Source: Ascoidea tarda (nom. inval.)
Taxonomy: Eukaryota; Ascomycota; Saccharomycetes; Ascoideales; Ascoideaceae
Reading direction: 5' to 3'
DNA length: 64,000 nt
NCBI GenBank assembly: GCA_030560485.1
Contig: JAKTTS010000001.1
Coordinates: forward strand, 1 to 64,000
This document shows, piece by piece, positions 18,122 to 28,800 of the stretch. The notes beneath the pieces are model-generated. The model saw only the letters and a list, made by a program, of their open reading frames with translations, had not been told where the DNA came from and searched no databases. A program made the translations under genes and the position numbers. Within the stretch, counting starts at the first letter, position 1. Each line of letters begins with the position of its first letter.

Positions 18122-20236
18122 ATGAATGAAAATACTTCACATTCAACATTATCCTCTTCCAATTATCGTCTTAATGGTTCCCTGATTATTAACAACAACC
18201 AAAACAGCCCTCCTTTAAATTCCTTGAACTCTCTAGATTCTTTAGACTTGTTAAATCCCTCCCATTCCATAGACTCGTTATTGGATACTCTATTTCCCAA
18301 CAATAATAATCAACTTATTAACCAAAATTCAAACCAAAATAAAAATTTCAAAATCATCAATGACAACTTACTATCAAATCATAAGATAAACCAAATTAAT
18401 AATATAATACGTCAAGAGTTTGACTTTGAGATCTTTTTGGAGCATCGGAAACTAAATCTAGTCGATATTGAAATCGGAAAAGCTGAGGCTCAACTAACTC
18501 TACTAAAGAGATTTTATAGCTATCGAAAAAATAACCTTAGTCAAACCAATAACATCAATAAAGATATCATGAATAATAATGACAATCACATAAATTTAGA
18601 ACCAACGGGTTTTGCTAAAACTTACACAAAGCTACTTAATTTGTTAACAGAAACTCCCCAAATCTCTTACACTTCTGCTGCCTCAATTCTGGATGATTCT
18701 TACATCAGAACAAGATCCCAGACTTCTTCAATTCGCCCAATTTTCACTTCTTCAAATTTTAATATCCAGCCTTCTACCAATACACCCTCCAATTTTAATT
18801 TTAATTTTAATCCTAACCTTATTTCCAACACGACTATTAACTCAATCAGCCATAAACAAAAATTACCTGATACTTTTAATCTATGTTTATGCAGACGTTC
18901 TGATGGTATCCTAGTCTCTTTAACCTGCCCAAATTGTAAAAAAAATAACTTCAGTTCTCCCCAGGGTTTTATAAATCATTGTAGAATAACTCATCACAAT
19001 GAATATACTTCTCATGATAACGCTGCAATGATGTGTGGTCAAATATTACCTTTAAATCAACAAGATTATTTAGGTATTGATGCTTTAAATCAATTAAAAT
19101 TAAAAGGTTTGGATCCAGCTAAAAATTTAAATACCCCTGATTTATCTGATTTTACTTATGATATAAATAAAAATAATACCAACACCAACACCAATGCCAA
19201 TGCCAATGCCAATAACAACAACAATAATAGTAATAATAATGGTACCAATAAAAGTTTAAACTTTAATTTCAACTTTTCTTTTCCTAACCAGGATATCTCA
19301 ACTCAATTTTCAAAAAAAAGAGGCAGGCCCGGTTTTACTGATAATTCTAATAAAACTAAAAACAACACTAATATTGACAAGAACAATAAACTCAGCATTG
19401 ATAAAAATATAAACACAAACACAAACGTCAATAATTCGAACAACTATTCTCATTTGAAAAATTTTGTCAAGGGAAATGTATCAAATTTCGATCAATTAAT
19501 ATCTTTAACAACTGAAAAGGTCTCAAATGCTCATTTATTTGAAGATGAAGAAGAAATTAGTGAAGACAATATTAATATCCTGAATGAAAAATCTACTAAT
19601 GATGACCCTTTTAAAAACCCTTCAAAATCAAAATCAAAATCAAGATCAATAATTAATTCAAATACCAACAGAATCAATGAATCAAAAAAAGTTTCCTCAA
19701 TTTCTTTGAAAAAAGGTAATCATCAAAACGAAAATGATAATGACAATGAAAATGAGAGTGATCCGGAATTGTCTAAATTGAAAAAAGATATTAGTTCATC
19801 GGGCTTATTGATCCTAGAAGAAGCTAAAAAACTTGATCTCAATGTCGACCAACTACTAAAAAGTAAACTTTCCAACTCTTCAACCTCAACTTATAGAAGA
19901 GGTAGAGGTGGTAGTAGAAGGAAAAATTATAGAAAAACTTCAACTAGAAAAGTTTCAAATAAAATCTCAAAATCAAATGATGATCCTGATAATTTGAAAA
20001 TTCAAAACGAACCTGAATCTCAAACATTGACCAAAATTAATATAAAATTTACCAATAATAACAATAATAACGATAATGAAACTATTAATTCTACAATTGA
20101 TAAAAAAGACCTCAAAGTTGAATTTAAAAAAATCGATCAGGCCGATAAAAATATTTCTTATGATAATTTGACTTCCCTGTTGGCAAGAACTTTACCAATT
20201 CCAACAAGTCCCATTAGAACTCGAAGCAAAGTTTAA
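18122..20236 (+). CDS. AHC1: Ahc1-like ADA complex subunit with zinc finger
   Basis: 704 residues, largely Asn/Ser/Lys low-complexity. A helical block at about 99-130 (FEIFLEHRKLNLVDIEIGKAEAQLTLLKRFY) precedes a single C2H2-type finger at about 269-293 (CPNCKKNNFSSPQGFINHCRITHH) with the flank EYTSHDNAAMMCG. That finger plus the SHD..A..CG tail is the Ahc1-type arrangement. A KKRGRPGF AT-hook-like motif lies near residue 400, and an Arg/Gly-rich basic patch near the C-terminus. Ahc1 is a subunit specific to the ADA form of the Gcn5 histone acetyltransferase. Support comes from the neighbour: SFM1 lies next to it, and the two are close neighbours in S. cerevisiae as well. A single finger with no alignment leaves room for doubt. 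Confidence 0.72.
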   Translation: MNENTSHSTLSSSNYRLNGSLIINNNQNSPPLNSLNSLDSLDLLNPSHSIDSLLDTLFPNNNNQLINQNSNQNKNFKIINDNLLSNHKINQINNIIRQEFDFEIFLEHRKLNLVDIEIGKAEAQLTLLKRFYSYRKNNLSQTNNINKDIMNNNDNHINLEPTGFAKTYTKLLNLLTETPQISYTSAASILDDSYIRTRSQTSSIRPIFTSSNFNIQPSTNTPSNFNFNFNPNLISNTTINSISHKQKLPDTFNLCLCRRSDGILVSLTCPNCKKNNFSSPQGFINHCRITHHNEYTSHDNAAMMCGQILPLNQQDYLGIDALNQLKLKGLDPAKNLNTPDLSDFTYDINKNNTNTNTNANANANNNNNNSNNNGTNKSLNFNFNFSFPNQDISTQFSKKRGRPGFTDNSNKTKNNTNIDKNNKLSIDKNINTNTNVNNSNNYSHLKNFVKGNVSNFDQLISLTTEKVSNAHLFEDEEEISEDNINILNEKSTNDDPFKNPSKSKSKSRSIINSNTNRINESKKVSSISLKKGNHQNENDNDNENESDPELSKLKKDISSSGLLILEEAKKLDLNVDQLLKSKLSNSSTSTYRRGRGGSRRKNYRKTSTRKVSNKISKSNDDPDNLKIQNEPESQTLTKINIKFTNNNNNNDNETINSTIDKKDLKVEFKKIDQADKNISYDNLTSLLARTLPIPTSPIRTRSKV

Positions 20237-20549
20237 AAGAAAACATTAAAAAAAACTATTCATATTGAAGGCTACTATCTATCTAGTAAAATATATTTTC
20301 TTTTAATAATTTCTAATTAATAGTTTTTAATAATTTTAATAATTTTAGTAATTTTAGTAATTTTTAGTAATTTTTTGTTTTAATTGAATTTTATTTACTT
20401 TTGTTAACTATGCTTTTTTTATTTTATATAGGTGGATCTGGAATTTATTTATATGAATTTACTTATATATATTTTTGTATTATAATTTGAATAGGATATT
20501 TTGTGGGTTTAACTGTGATAGTGGAGATAAAAAGTAAAAGCAAACTGAC
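20237..20549. other. Convergent AHC1/SFM1 intergenic region
   Basis: 313 bp of AT-rich sequence with repeated TAATTTTTAGTAA-like words. Nothing else was seen. Confidence 0.6.
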
Positions 20550-21236
20550 TTAAAATAAATCTTCACTATCGAGAGATTTTTCCGTATCTTTTTTAATTAA
20601 ATCAAATAGTCTATCTGGAAAAATTGGTTTGTTATTATCATCAAGAACGTATCTAAATGGCATTTCAGTTGACTCGTATTTATTGAATTTGATCTCAGGA
20701 TAATCTATGAAACTAATCTCATCAAATGTTATATTTTTCTCAATTATTAGTTGAGTTACTCTAACAGCAGTATCGGTTGTCATTTGCAACTTGCCCAATC
20801 TTCGACCAGAAAAGCCATACTTCTCACGCAATTCACCGGTTCTGTCCTTTGGTGGGTGATCTCCAAGAATCCCACCAAACACAAAAAACTGGAAAGTTTC
20901 TGAATCAGAAGGTTTCAAGTCAATTTTAGATGCTGGGTCCAAAAGACAAATATTTTTTAATAAGGAGTCTAACGAGAGGATTTTGCCACCATTGCCACTA
21001 CTGCCGTCAATTAGTATTTGATTGTTAGCGGCATCATAGTATAATTGAGTCACTTCTTTTTTTGTCCATTGCAAGCCCAACTTTGTTAGAGAAGATGGGA
21101 TATCATTTGAAGTTGTATTTTCAGGTAATGAAGTTAGTATAAGATTGTGGGAGCCAATTTCTTGGATTATTTTGGTATACTCTAAGACGACCCAGTCGCT
21201 GAAACCCGATTCCATATGCTCAATTATATAAATCAT
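20550..21236 (-). CDS. SFM1: SPOUT protein arginine methyltransferase Sfm1
   Basis: 228 residues with an ATG start. The sequence follows the Sfm1 family closely from YIIEHMESGFSDWVVLEYTKI through NLILTSLPENTT, FQFFVFGGILGDHPPKDRTGELR, GRRLGKLQMTTDTAVRVTQLIIE, FIDYPEIKFNKYESTEMPFRYV to the end. The GGILGDHPP and MTTDTA segments belong to the trefoil-knot S-adenosylmethionine site of SPOUT enzymes. Sfm1 methylates an arginine on ribosomal protein Rps3, in the cytoplasm. The protein is about 15 residues longer than in S. cerevisiae, mainly from a loop with GSSGNGG. Confidence 0.95.
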   Translation of the reverse strand: MIYIIEHMESGFSDWVVLEYTKIIQEIGSHNLILTSLPENTTSNDIPSSLTKLGLQWTKKEVTQLYYDAANNQILIDGSSGNGGKILSLDSLLKNICLLDPASKIDLKPSDSETFQFFVFGGILGDHPPKDRTGELREKYGFSGRRLGKLQMTTDTAVRVTQLIIEKNITFDEISFIDYPEIKFNKYESTEMPFRYVLDDNNKPIFPDRLFDLIKKDTEKSLDSEDLF

Positions 21237-21361
21237 GATTTATGCTCAAATTGTTACCCCAGTCTCTGCCCACTTTGTTGTTTGGTGTTTTATCTTTTTA
21301 AAACAGTACTCATAAACAATACTAACAAAACGATAAAAATATTCTTGAAAGACATCCATCG

Positions 21362-21367
21362 CACGTG
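21362..21367. promoter_or_regulatory. E-box CACGTG
   Basis: Palindromic CACGTG within CACGTGATG, about 125 bp upstream of the SFM1 start codon; a Cbf1-type site. Confidence 0.4.
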
Positions 21368-21534
21368 ATGAAAATTTGCATTTGCGGCTAGAGCCGAGGC
21401 TGTGTATTTTGACAGGTTACCGTTGTTTTGGATTTCCAAGTCGTTCTGCTATTGGCTGTTTGAGGGAAAATGCTCGTAAACAGTGCTGTGAGTGGGAGTT
21501 ATGGTGACGCTTGAATATTAATTGGTGTGCAGCG

Positions 21535-21542
21535 TATATAAA
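21535..21542 (+). promoter_or_regulatory. TATA box without an obvious gene
   Basis: TATATAAA reads into ORF-free DNA. The sequence just after it contains a repeated GGCGTCGTTTT word and an ATG that stops after four codons. Confidence 0.4.
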
Positions 21543-21930
21543 GGACTGAGGAAGCGGTTGTTGTTTTGGCGTCGTTTTGGCGTCGTTTTGGTTATCAAGT
21601 GTCATTTTACATTAATGAGTACTGGATGATAGATCAGCGTGACAATTGCTTTTGATGAAGATTAGGTTTGTTTTTTAGGTTTTCATCTAGTAGTGAAGAA
21701 GCTTTTGCCATATTTTTGGAATACGCTGTTGATATTATAATTGGTGGGTAGTGATATTCTTTTCACATTGTATTATGTGTTTTTTTGATAGATGTGAGTG
21801 GTTCTAAATTAGCTGGATTTGATTGGGTTTAAGAAGTATAAATTATTTTTAAATTCGCATATATCGCTTGTTAAAGAGTGCATTTTAGTAAATGCAATAG
21901 AATTATTTGTATAATAGTCAATTTTGGGAT

Positions 21931-21983
21931 TTGTTATTGTTATTGTTATTGTTATTGTTATTGTTATTGTTATTGTTATTGTT
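21931..21983. repeat. (TTATTG)n microsatellite
   Basis: About eight hexamer units in ORF-free DNA. Confidence 0.9.
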
Positions 21984-22470
21984 GTTTTTTTGGCAATTCT
22001 TAATAAGAATTTCTTACATTCCAGACAATTGCATATTTTGGTATTTTTTGGAATGATAGAATTAAAATTGTTAAATTTCTCAAAGTATTGCAACTTTGTG
22101 AAATTTGAAAATTCCAGCATAAACATGAACGAGAAACATGAACATTTTCAAATGAACGTTTAGAAGTTTAAATTTATTTACGGTTTTTTTTGTTTTTTTT
22201 ATTTTATTTTAAATTGAGAAATGTTATTTGGATAAACTTTTCAAGTGAACCAATTGAGGTTGAGTTAATTGTTCAACTGTTTATTTAGAGTGCTTGAAAT
22301 AGAATCATTTGCACTGAAATTAACAAATTTGAATACAGGTTTAGTAGAGACAAGTTTTGGTGAATTTATTGTAGGAAGGAAGTGGATTGGGATTGTTTAT
22401 TCTTTAAGGAGAAGAAAAGAATAAGAAATCGATCCCTTGAATATAGAATGTTTCTGAGTGTATTTTTGGA

Positions 22471-22517
22471 CAGTTTTGAGCAGTTTTGAGCAGTTTTGAG
22501 CAGTTTTGAGCAGTTTT
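22471..22517. repeat. 10-bp tandem repeat CAGTTTTGAG
   Basis: Four full units and a partial fifth. Confidence 0.9.
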
Positions 22518-22943
22518 CTGTTTTTGTTTTTTGTCTTTGTTTTTTGTTTTATTTGTAAATATATCGATTGTTAATCAAAAAACAATACTATGAAAAACAG
22601 ATCTGCCAACCGCTGTAGTATTTGCATCAACTAGATTAGCAATGCATATTGTTTTGTTACAGGTGTGCGATTCATAAACCGAGAGCACCATTGATTTGGT
22701 CTCATGCTAGGTCGTGATAAAATTATGGTTTATTTTATTTTATTTGGAATATATAAAGCAAATGCTGGATGATTGATTGATTAATCTTTGAAAATTGGAA
22801 ATTGACCTACAGGAAAAGTGAACAGAAAGTAATAAAGTGATTTATTAGCATCTAAAAAGAATATTGAAAGTATGTTGAATAATAATTTGGGAACAGGTTA
22901 TAGATAAATGCAGCGATGGGTTATAAATAGGAATAGGTGTATA

Positions 22944-22982
22944 TTGCTATTGCTATTGCTATTGCTATTACTATTACTATTA
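22944..22982. repeat. ATTGCT/ATTACT microsatellite
   Basis: Hexamer repeats ending directly at the ATP19 stop codon, in its 3' untranslated region. Confidence 0.8.
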
Positions 22983-23304
22983 CTATTTCTGCTCTTCCTT
23001 TAAGAAATCACCGATCAATTTTTCAAAATCAAACTCTTCATCCTTAGAAGCAGAAGTCTCGACTGGAGGTGGGACAACCTTTGGAGACTCAGATTTGGAA
23101 GATGGAATATACTTGGGAAGAGCAATACCACCTACTGTAGCAGCAATTGTGGCAATTGCAAGCTAAAGCAACAAAAAATTAAAAAAACAACAAATTACAG
23201 ATTAGTAAACGAAGAGTAGCAGATTTTGAATCAGCCATAGAAAACAGATTACATACGATATGGGAAGGAACCTTTTTGCCTAAAACTGTGTAGTAAGAAA
23301 CCAT
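22983..23304 (-). CDS. ATP19: ATP synthase subunit k (Atp19), two exons
   Basis: Exon 1 is 23304-23257 (16 codons, ending MVSYYTVLGKKVPSHI) and exon 2 is 23162-22983 (59 codons plus stop, starting LAIATIAATVGGIALPKY). The joined protein has 75 residues: a short polar start, one membrane segment (LAIATIAATVGGIAL), and an acidic C-terminus with KDEEFDFEKLIGDFLKEE. This is the build of fungal Atp19, a small accessory subunit of the mitochondrial F1Fo-ATP synthase involved in dimer stability; the G-K-x-V/I-P-x-H-x-LAI stretch is typical. Splicing is phase 0. Neither exon alone makes a recognisable ORF, so the gene is easily missed. A Reb1 core lies 190 bp upstream, and the gene is divergent from WHI3. 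Confidence 0.87.
23163..23256 (-). other. ATP19 intron
   Basis: 94 nt with 5' splice site GTATGT (23256-23251), a branch-like TACTAAT (23207-23201) and 3' splice site TTTAG (ending 23163). Removing it joins the two coding exons in frame. Confidence 0.85.
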
Positions 23305-23560
23305 TTTAACAAGCGAGCAGAAAAACAGGGAGCAGGTAATTGAGCAGCAGATATCTGTTATAAGTAATTTTCTCGAAAAGCTGATGGACAGTGCAAGAGC
23401 TGAGAAGGTGGTAACAAGAAGTTAGTATAGGCCTATGATTGACCCCATACTCTCGAATCAATCCCGCAGCTTTTGACTGGCGTGCTGGCGGGCGGGTAAT
23501 GAGACCCACGCAGATGGACACAGGTCCACGAAGAGAGCCGTGCTGCTGGCGAGGTAAACA
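23305..23560 (-). promoter_or_regulatory. ATP19 promoter
   Basis: GC-richer than its surroundings from 23440 on, with a Reb1 core at 23493-23499. A TACTAAC at 23425-23419 on the coding strand looks like a branch site, but no 5' splice site precedes it at a sensible distance. Confidence 0.5.
23493..23499 (+). promoter_or_regulatory. Reb1-like site CGGGTAA
   Basis: Exact Reb1 core about 190 bp upstream of the ATP19 start codon. Confidence 0.5.
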
Positions 23561-23564
23561 GCAT

Positions 23565-23570
23565 CACGTG
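23565..23570. promoter_or_regulatory. E-box CACGTG (first of three)
   Basis: One of three CACGTG palindromes in 350 bp (23565, 23859, 23906) between ATP19 and WHI3; Cbf1-type sites. Confidence 0.4.
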
Positions 23571-23858
23571 CGCACGAGGGAAGCGGTTAGGTCTCTGTTT
23601 ATGCTTGCAGCGTGACCAGGAATGTAGATAACGAAAACACACACAAAGCGTGACGGGTGGATGTTAAAGTTGCGACGCACAAAACCAAAAGAATAAAAAG
23701 GAAGTTGCCAGTCTGGTCATGACTCAAATATACCGCACTTGAATTCCAAAATTTCTTGATTTCCAGCGATTTTTTCTGCTATTGCTGTGCATTAGAGTTT
23801 CCACGCGCAGCTCAACACAGAGCTTTCCGGCTCCACACCAATGTTACTCGGGACAATG

Positions 23859-23911
23859 CACGTGGAACGCAGTTAGATAAGCGGTTGGACAGTGTGCAGA
23901 ACGCTCACGTG
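23859..23911. promoter_or_regulatory. Paired E-boxes CACGTG
   Basis: CACGTG at 23859-23864 and at 23906-23911, 47 bp apart, in a GC-rich patch. With the site at 23565 they form a cluster unlikely by chance in AT-rich DNA. Confidence 0.45.
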
Positions 23912-24754
23912 TGTAAGTTCCGAGAACAAAGGCGGGCGGAGAAACACGTCACGCGCGGCCGGAACTGGCAAGAGTCTGCTTTTTTTTGCAAGCTAGCTGC
24001 AGGAGACAGCAGTAGGGTTTGGAAAAATTGTAAAAAGCTGTGCAAATTTGTGAAATTTTGTTAAAGCTGGACCAAATATTTGAAAATTCTCTCCTAACAA
24101 CCAGACACCTTGAATCAAATTTAATCAGCGTTTAATCAAATTTAAATCAAGTTGTAATCAAATCAGAATCTATTTCCACCAACCTTTTTGCTTCTCACTC
24201 CTTTTTTTTTAATTGAAAAAAACTTATTATATCTAATCAGTTCCTAAAAATCTCTTAAAAAATCAAGAATAATTACTCGAAATAAAACAAATCAAAGGTT
24301 AATAAATCTACAACTTAACAACCTAACAACTTTTGTTTTTTTATTTTATTTTTTAGTAGCAACGATAAAATTCTTTAGTTTTCCCAACCAACTTCACAAC
24401 ACTAAAGGAATAAAAAGAACATAAATTCATACTAGCAATTGTTTTCTCTCCTCTGCCTCTCGTCCAATATATAACCTGGAAGTTTTCAACGTTTTCTTTT
24501 CTATTGTCCTTTGGATTGAGCCCCTGCCCTGCCAATAGTAGCCTCAACAATACCATCCCAACTCCAACGCGTACCTTCCTCACCTTCCTCACCTTCCTCA
24601 CACTTCTCCCACCAAAACCTCTTACCTCTCGCCTTATTTGGTTTTTGTATCCCAAATCATCCTTCGCAATCACAAAGACCAAATATCCTCGTCTCATCTC
24701 TCTTTCCTCCTTCAGCACAACCAACTGCCCCTGCTCTATCAACTACATCTACTC

Positions 24755-24905
24755 AATCAGATCAAATCAACCCAGATCACATCAAATCATATCACATCAA
24801 ATCATATCAAATCAACCCAGATCAATCCAGATCAAATCAGATCAGCCCAAATCAAATCAATCCAGATCAACCTAAACCAACCCAGATCAACTCAGATCAA
24901 GTGAT
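24755..24905. repeat. Degenerate AATCAAATC/CAGATCA repeat tract
   Basis: About 150 bp built almost only of the words ATCAAATCA, ATCACATCA and CCAGATCAA. Confidence 0.8.
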
Positions 24906-25200
24906 CCTTATTTGTTCCTCATTGATTCATCCCAAATCATTTTGATTTAGATCAGATCATACCAAATCATATCAACTTCAACCACACTGTCCACCTCAGA
25001 TCAAAATCAAAGGAAGTCAATTTTTTCCACATAAATTCTGATCTAATCCCATTTCAAATCTAAAATAAATATCCATTATCACCTTTGCCTCACTTTAGGC
25101 ATAATCAGTCATCCAATTTCTTTTATTTATCTACTCAATCTCATCCTCTACCATTATCCCAGAAGAGAATCTTTTAACTTGTTTTAAATACTACTCAGTG

Positions 25201-25310
25201 TTATTATTATTATCATTATTACTATTACTATTACTATTACTATTACTATTACTAATATTAATAATAATATATTACTATTAATATTAGTATTATTATTATT
25301 ATCCAATAAT
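25201..25310. repeat. ATT/ACT trinucleotide tract
   Basis: Imperfect run of TTATTATTA and CTATTACTATTA units. Confidence 0.8.
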
Positions 25311-25868
25311 ATCTAATAGTATCTAATAGTATCCAACATATTATCCTCATAATATCCTACCATCATATATTCTAATTGTTTATTCTTTTAATCTCTTATT
25401 TTTTCTGACCTGCTTGTTCTATTGTGTCCTTCATCATATTCATTCACTGCCTATACTTCTAATCAATCAATTCTATTTAATCAAATCAAAATTTGGTTAT
25501 ATCTCTTCAAATAAATCAATCATCCATTCAAAGGAACTTAAAATTACCTCTTAATTTCCTTTTTTGTTATTTCCTGTTTTTTAAAGCCATCGGCTCATTT
25601 TTTTTATTTTTATCCTATCCTATCTTTACCTTTATCTTTATTTCTCCTAAATTCATTTTATTAATATTCTAATATTCTATTTGTACATTAAATTTCATTC
25701 TATTTAAAATTTTACTCAAAACAAAAACACCAACAATAATAATAATAACATCAACATCAATAACACTATTAATAATAATCATAAATACGAAATTGACTCA
25801 CGCAAAATCAAAGCAAACAAAATCAAAGCAAATCACAATTTACCAAATTTTAATATAAAAATATCAAA

Positions 25869-28800
25869 ATGTCTAGCGATAATTTGCCTCAACAACCCAT
25901 CATGAGTTCTTCAAATTTAAACTCAAATTCTTCCTCTCCAATATCTTCCTCCAACAATATCCACCATAACAGTTTGAACCAGCAGCATTCCTTGCCTTCC
26001 TTATCTTCTCCTCCATTAAATCCAGGAAGATTACAAATGATTCACCCAAATTCTTCTCCCCTCGCTCTAGATTCTATTGCAAATTTATCTTCCTCTAACA
26101 GCGCTAACAATAACAACATTACTCTTAACTCCCCAAACGCTGTAAACGCAATCACTGCAAACTCTGCAAATTCAATCAATAGCAACTTAAACAGCAGTAA
26201 TAGCAACAATAGTAACAATAGCAACAATTCAAATAATAGCAACAACTCAAACAACAGCAACATTAGTAACATTAACACAAACATCACGACTGCTATGAGC
26301 AGCACTCTCAGCAATCTTGGAAACATCTCCAACATCGCTAATATCTCAAACTTTGGAATTGCAAACAATCTTCATCAACAATTTCAACAACCACATCCTC
26401 CTCAAACTTTAAGGTTAAGAAACATCCCTCTCGACCTATCCCAAAGAGAAGCCTCTTTAATCTTTGCATTATCAACCGACGTTTATTCAGTTGAATTACT
26501 TCCGGACCAAATTATTGCAACCTTTAGGTCAATTGAAGGCCTATTTAGCGCCTTTACCAATCTTGATTCAAAAAGACAAGTTTTATTTGGTCAAAATCAT
26601 CCGGCGGTTATTTTAGAAACCGATCTTGATTTAGCTGCAATGTATAATAATTCAATCAATTCATCCATGATCTCATCAAACAATCTAAACAACCTAAATA
26701 ATTTGAACAACCAAAACAATATCAATTCCAACATCAACAATAATAACAACTCCACTCTCAACACCAGCGGCTCCAATCCCGCCAATAACACCCCCATTAA
26801 CAACAATAATAACAACACAAATAATAACAATAACATAAACCAATCCAATAACCCCAATCTCATCTTCAATTCCATCCCTCAAATCTCCCATTTAAATTTG
26901 ACCTCTCCTACCTCTGGTTCTTCCTATTTAAATAGCCCAACTTCTGTTAATCCTTCAAATGCTTTCCCAACCACCCTCAACTTGCCAAAAAGAACTGGTA
27001 CCATTGGAAGTGGTAGCCAAAGACATCGAGGCATATTCAGTGACCCTTTTTCAAATGAACAAAATAACCAAGATTTAACCGGTCAAAGTACTACCAATTC
27101 AACCTCAAATCCAGTTCCATCTGGTACTGCTGGTAAGTCCTTACTATTAATGGAAACACAAGCTGATGCAAGAGAATATGAACAGCTAGTTAGAGATCCT
27201 TGGTCCCAATCAAATAGTTCCAATTCCCAACAAACCCCAATTAACGAAAATCAATTTTCTTCTACTAGCCCACCTTATCAAAACTCAGCTTCTATTGTTA
27301 GCCCAGGCTCTAGTTCAATCTCCAATGTTTGGGAACCTCATAATTCTAGAAGAAAAAGCTCAGTTTTCTTTCCTTCAAGCACTCAGACCCCAACTTCAAC
27401 CACAGCTCCTCCTCTCCCATTAAATGCTTCTTCAATGGTCACTGGAAATAATCCCAATAACAACCCTACAAATTTTCTTTCAAATAACATTCAATCAAAC
27501 TCAAATTCAAATAATCAACTGCAAAACTCATTGATCAATAACCAATCTTCACAAACCATTCAACAAAATCTCCAACAATCTGTTAGTCAACAATCTTTAT
27601 CATCTCAAAAGATTCCTGAACTATTAGCAAGAATTCCTTTACCAGCAAATCCTGCAGATCAAAATCCTCCCTGTAATACATTATATGTTGGAAATTTACC
27701 ACCTGATGCAACTGAAAATGAATTACGGGGACTATTTTCTTTGCAAAAAGGTTTTAAAAGATTATCGTTTAGGAATAAAGCCCCATCAAGCAATTCTAAT
27801 GGTTCCCATTCTCATGGCCCAATGTGTTTTGTTGAATTTGAAGATATTCCCTTAGCTGCCAAGGCTCTTGGTGATTTATATGGTCGTCAGTTACCAAGAC
27901 CTGGAGGTGCTCCTGGCAAGGGAGGAATTCGTCTTTCATTTTCAAAAAATCCGTTAGGTGTTCGAAGCTCAAATCAACGTCGAACTAGTTCAAATTATGT
28001 TCCTAGTAACAGCAGTAATAGTAACAACAGCAGTAACAATAATAATAACAACAACAATAATAATAATAATAATAGTAATAATAGTAATAACAATAACAAC
28101 AACAACAATAATAACAACAACAATAATAATAGTAACGCTAGTAATAACAGTAACCCCAATAACTCTATTAATAATTTGTCAAACGTTAATAAGATTAGTA
28201 ATTCAATGAATAGTTTGAATGTTAGTAACATGCATAATCTCAGTAATATCAATCCGTTAAATTCTATTGGGTCAATGAGTAATATTGGGAGCATGAGTAA
28301 TATGAACAATATGAGCAACTTGAACAGTTTGAATAGCATTAATAGTATGAGCAACATGAATAATATGAACAATATGAATACTATGGGTAATATTGGTAAC
28401 CTCAGCAATCTCAATAATAATATGTCAGGTATCACTAACAATATCAACAATTTGAAATTAAATAATATGGGAAATATCCCTAGTCGAGGTGCAATGAGTA
28501 ATATCAATAATATGAATAGTATGAGTAACCTTCATAGTATGAATAGTATGAATAGTATGAATAATATGAACAATATGAATAATATGAGCAATAGAAATCC
28601 TATTAATAATATGAATATGAATAACATGAGTAATATGAATACTATGAATATGAATAATATGAACAATTTAGGAAATATGGGAAACATTAATAGCAATTTG
28701 AATATGAACAATCTTAATTTGAACAATATGAGTAATGTTAATAATCTAAGTTCATTAAATATGAACAACCATATGAATCTCAATCAACTAAGCAACATGA

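Larger units (their letters stand above)
21237..22982. other. 1.7-kb ORF-free region with promoter-like signals
   Basis: The left part holds CACGTG (21362-21367), a CCAAT-type ATTGG near 21452 and TATATAAA (21535-21542), all of which could drive rightward transcription. The rest is AT-rich with (TTATTG)n at 21931-21983, a 10-bp repeat at 22471-22517 and a higher-complexity patch at about 22580-22735 containing a small hairpin (TCATG/CGTGA). No coding potential and no identifiable RNA family were found. Confidence 0.5.
23912..25868. other. Long upstream region of WHI3
   Basis: About 2 kb without a gene. It holds a GC-rich promoter-like part up to 24000, pyrimidine-rich DNA at 24440-24740, ATCAAATC-type short repeats (24755-24905), an ATT/ACT trinucleotide tract (25201-25310) and A/C-rich leader-like sequence just before the ATG. 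A GTAAGT at 23914 could be a 5' splice site, but no convincing branch and acceptor were found. Confidence 0.5.

Noticed and set aside
22580-22735. H/ACA snoRNA
   Set aside because: An AGAGCA H-box-like word and a small hairpin exist, but there is no ACA box at the right place and no guide pocket.
23401-23425. 5'-UTR intron of ATP19 (TACTAAC followed by TTCTCAG)
   Set aside because: No GTATGT-like or GTAAGT-like donor occurs on that strand within a sensible distance upstream.
24353-24875. Overlapping open frames on both strands upstream of WHI3
   Set aside because: Repeat-derived sequence (CTTCCTCAC and ATCAAATC words), no domain.
27950-28520. Long Leu/Ile-rich frames antisense to WHI3 and other Asn-rich genes
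   Set aside because: They are reverse reads of AAT/AAC repeats, which give Leu and Ile runs.
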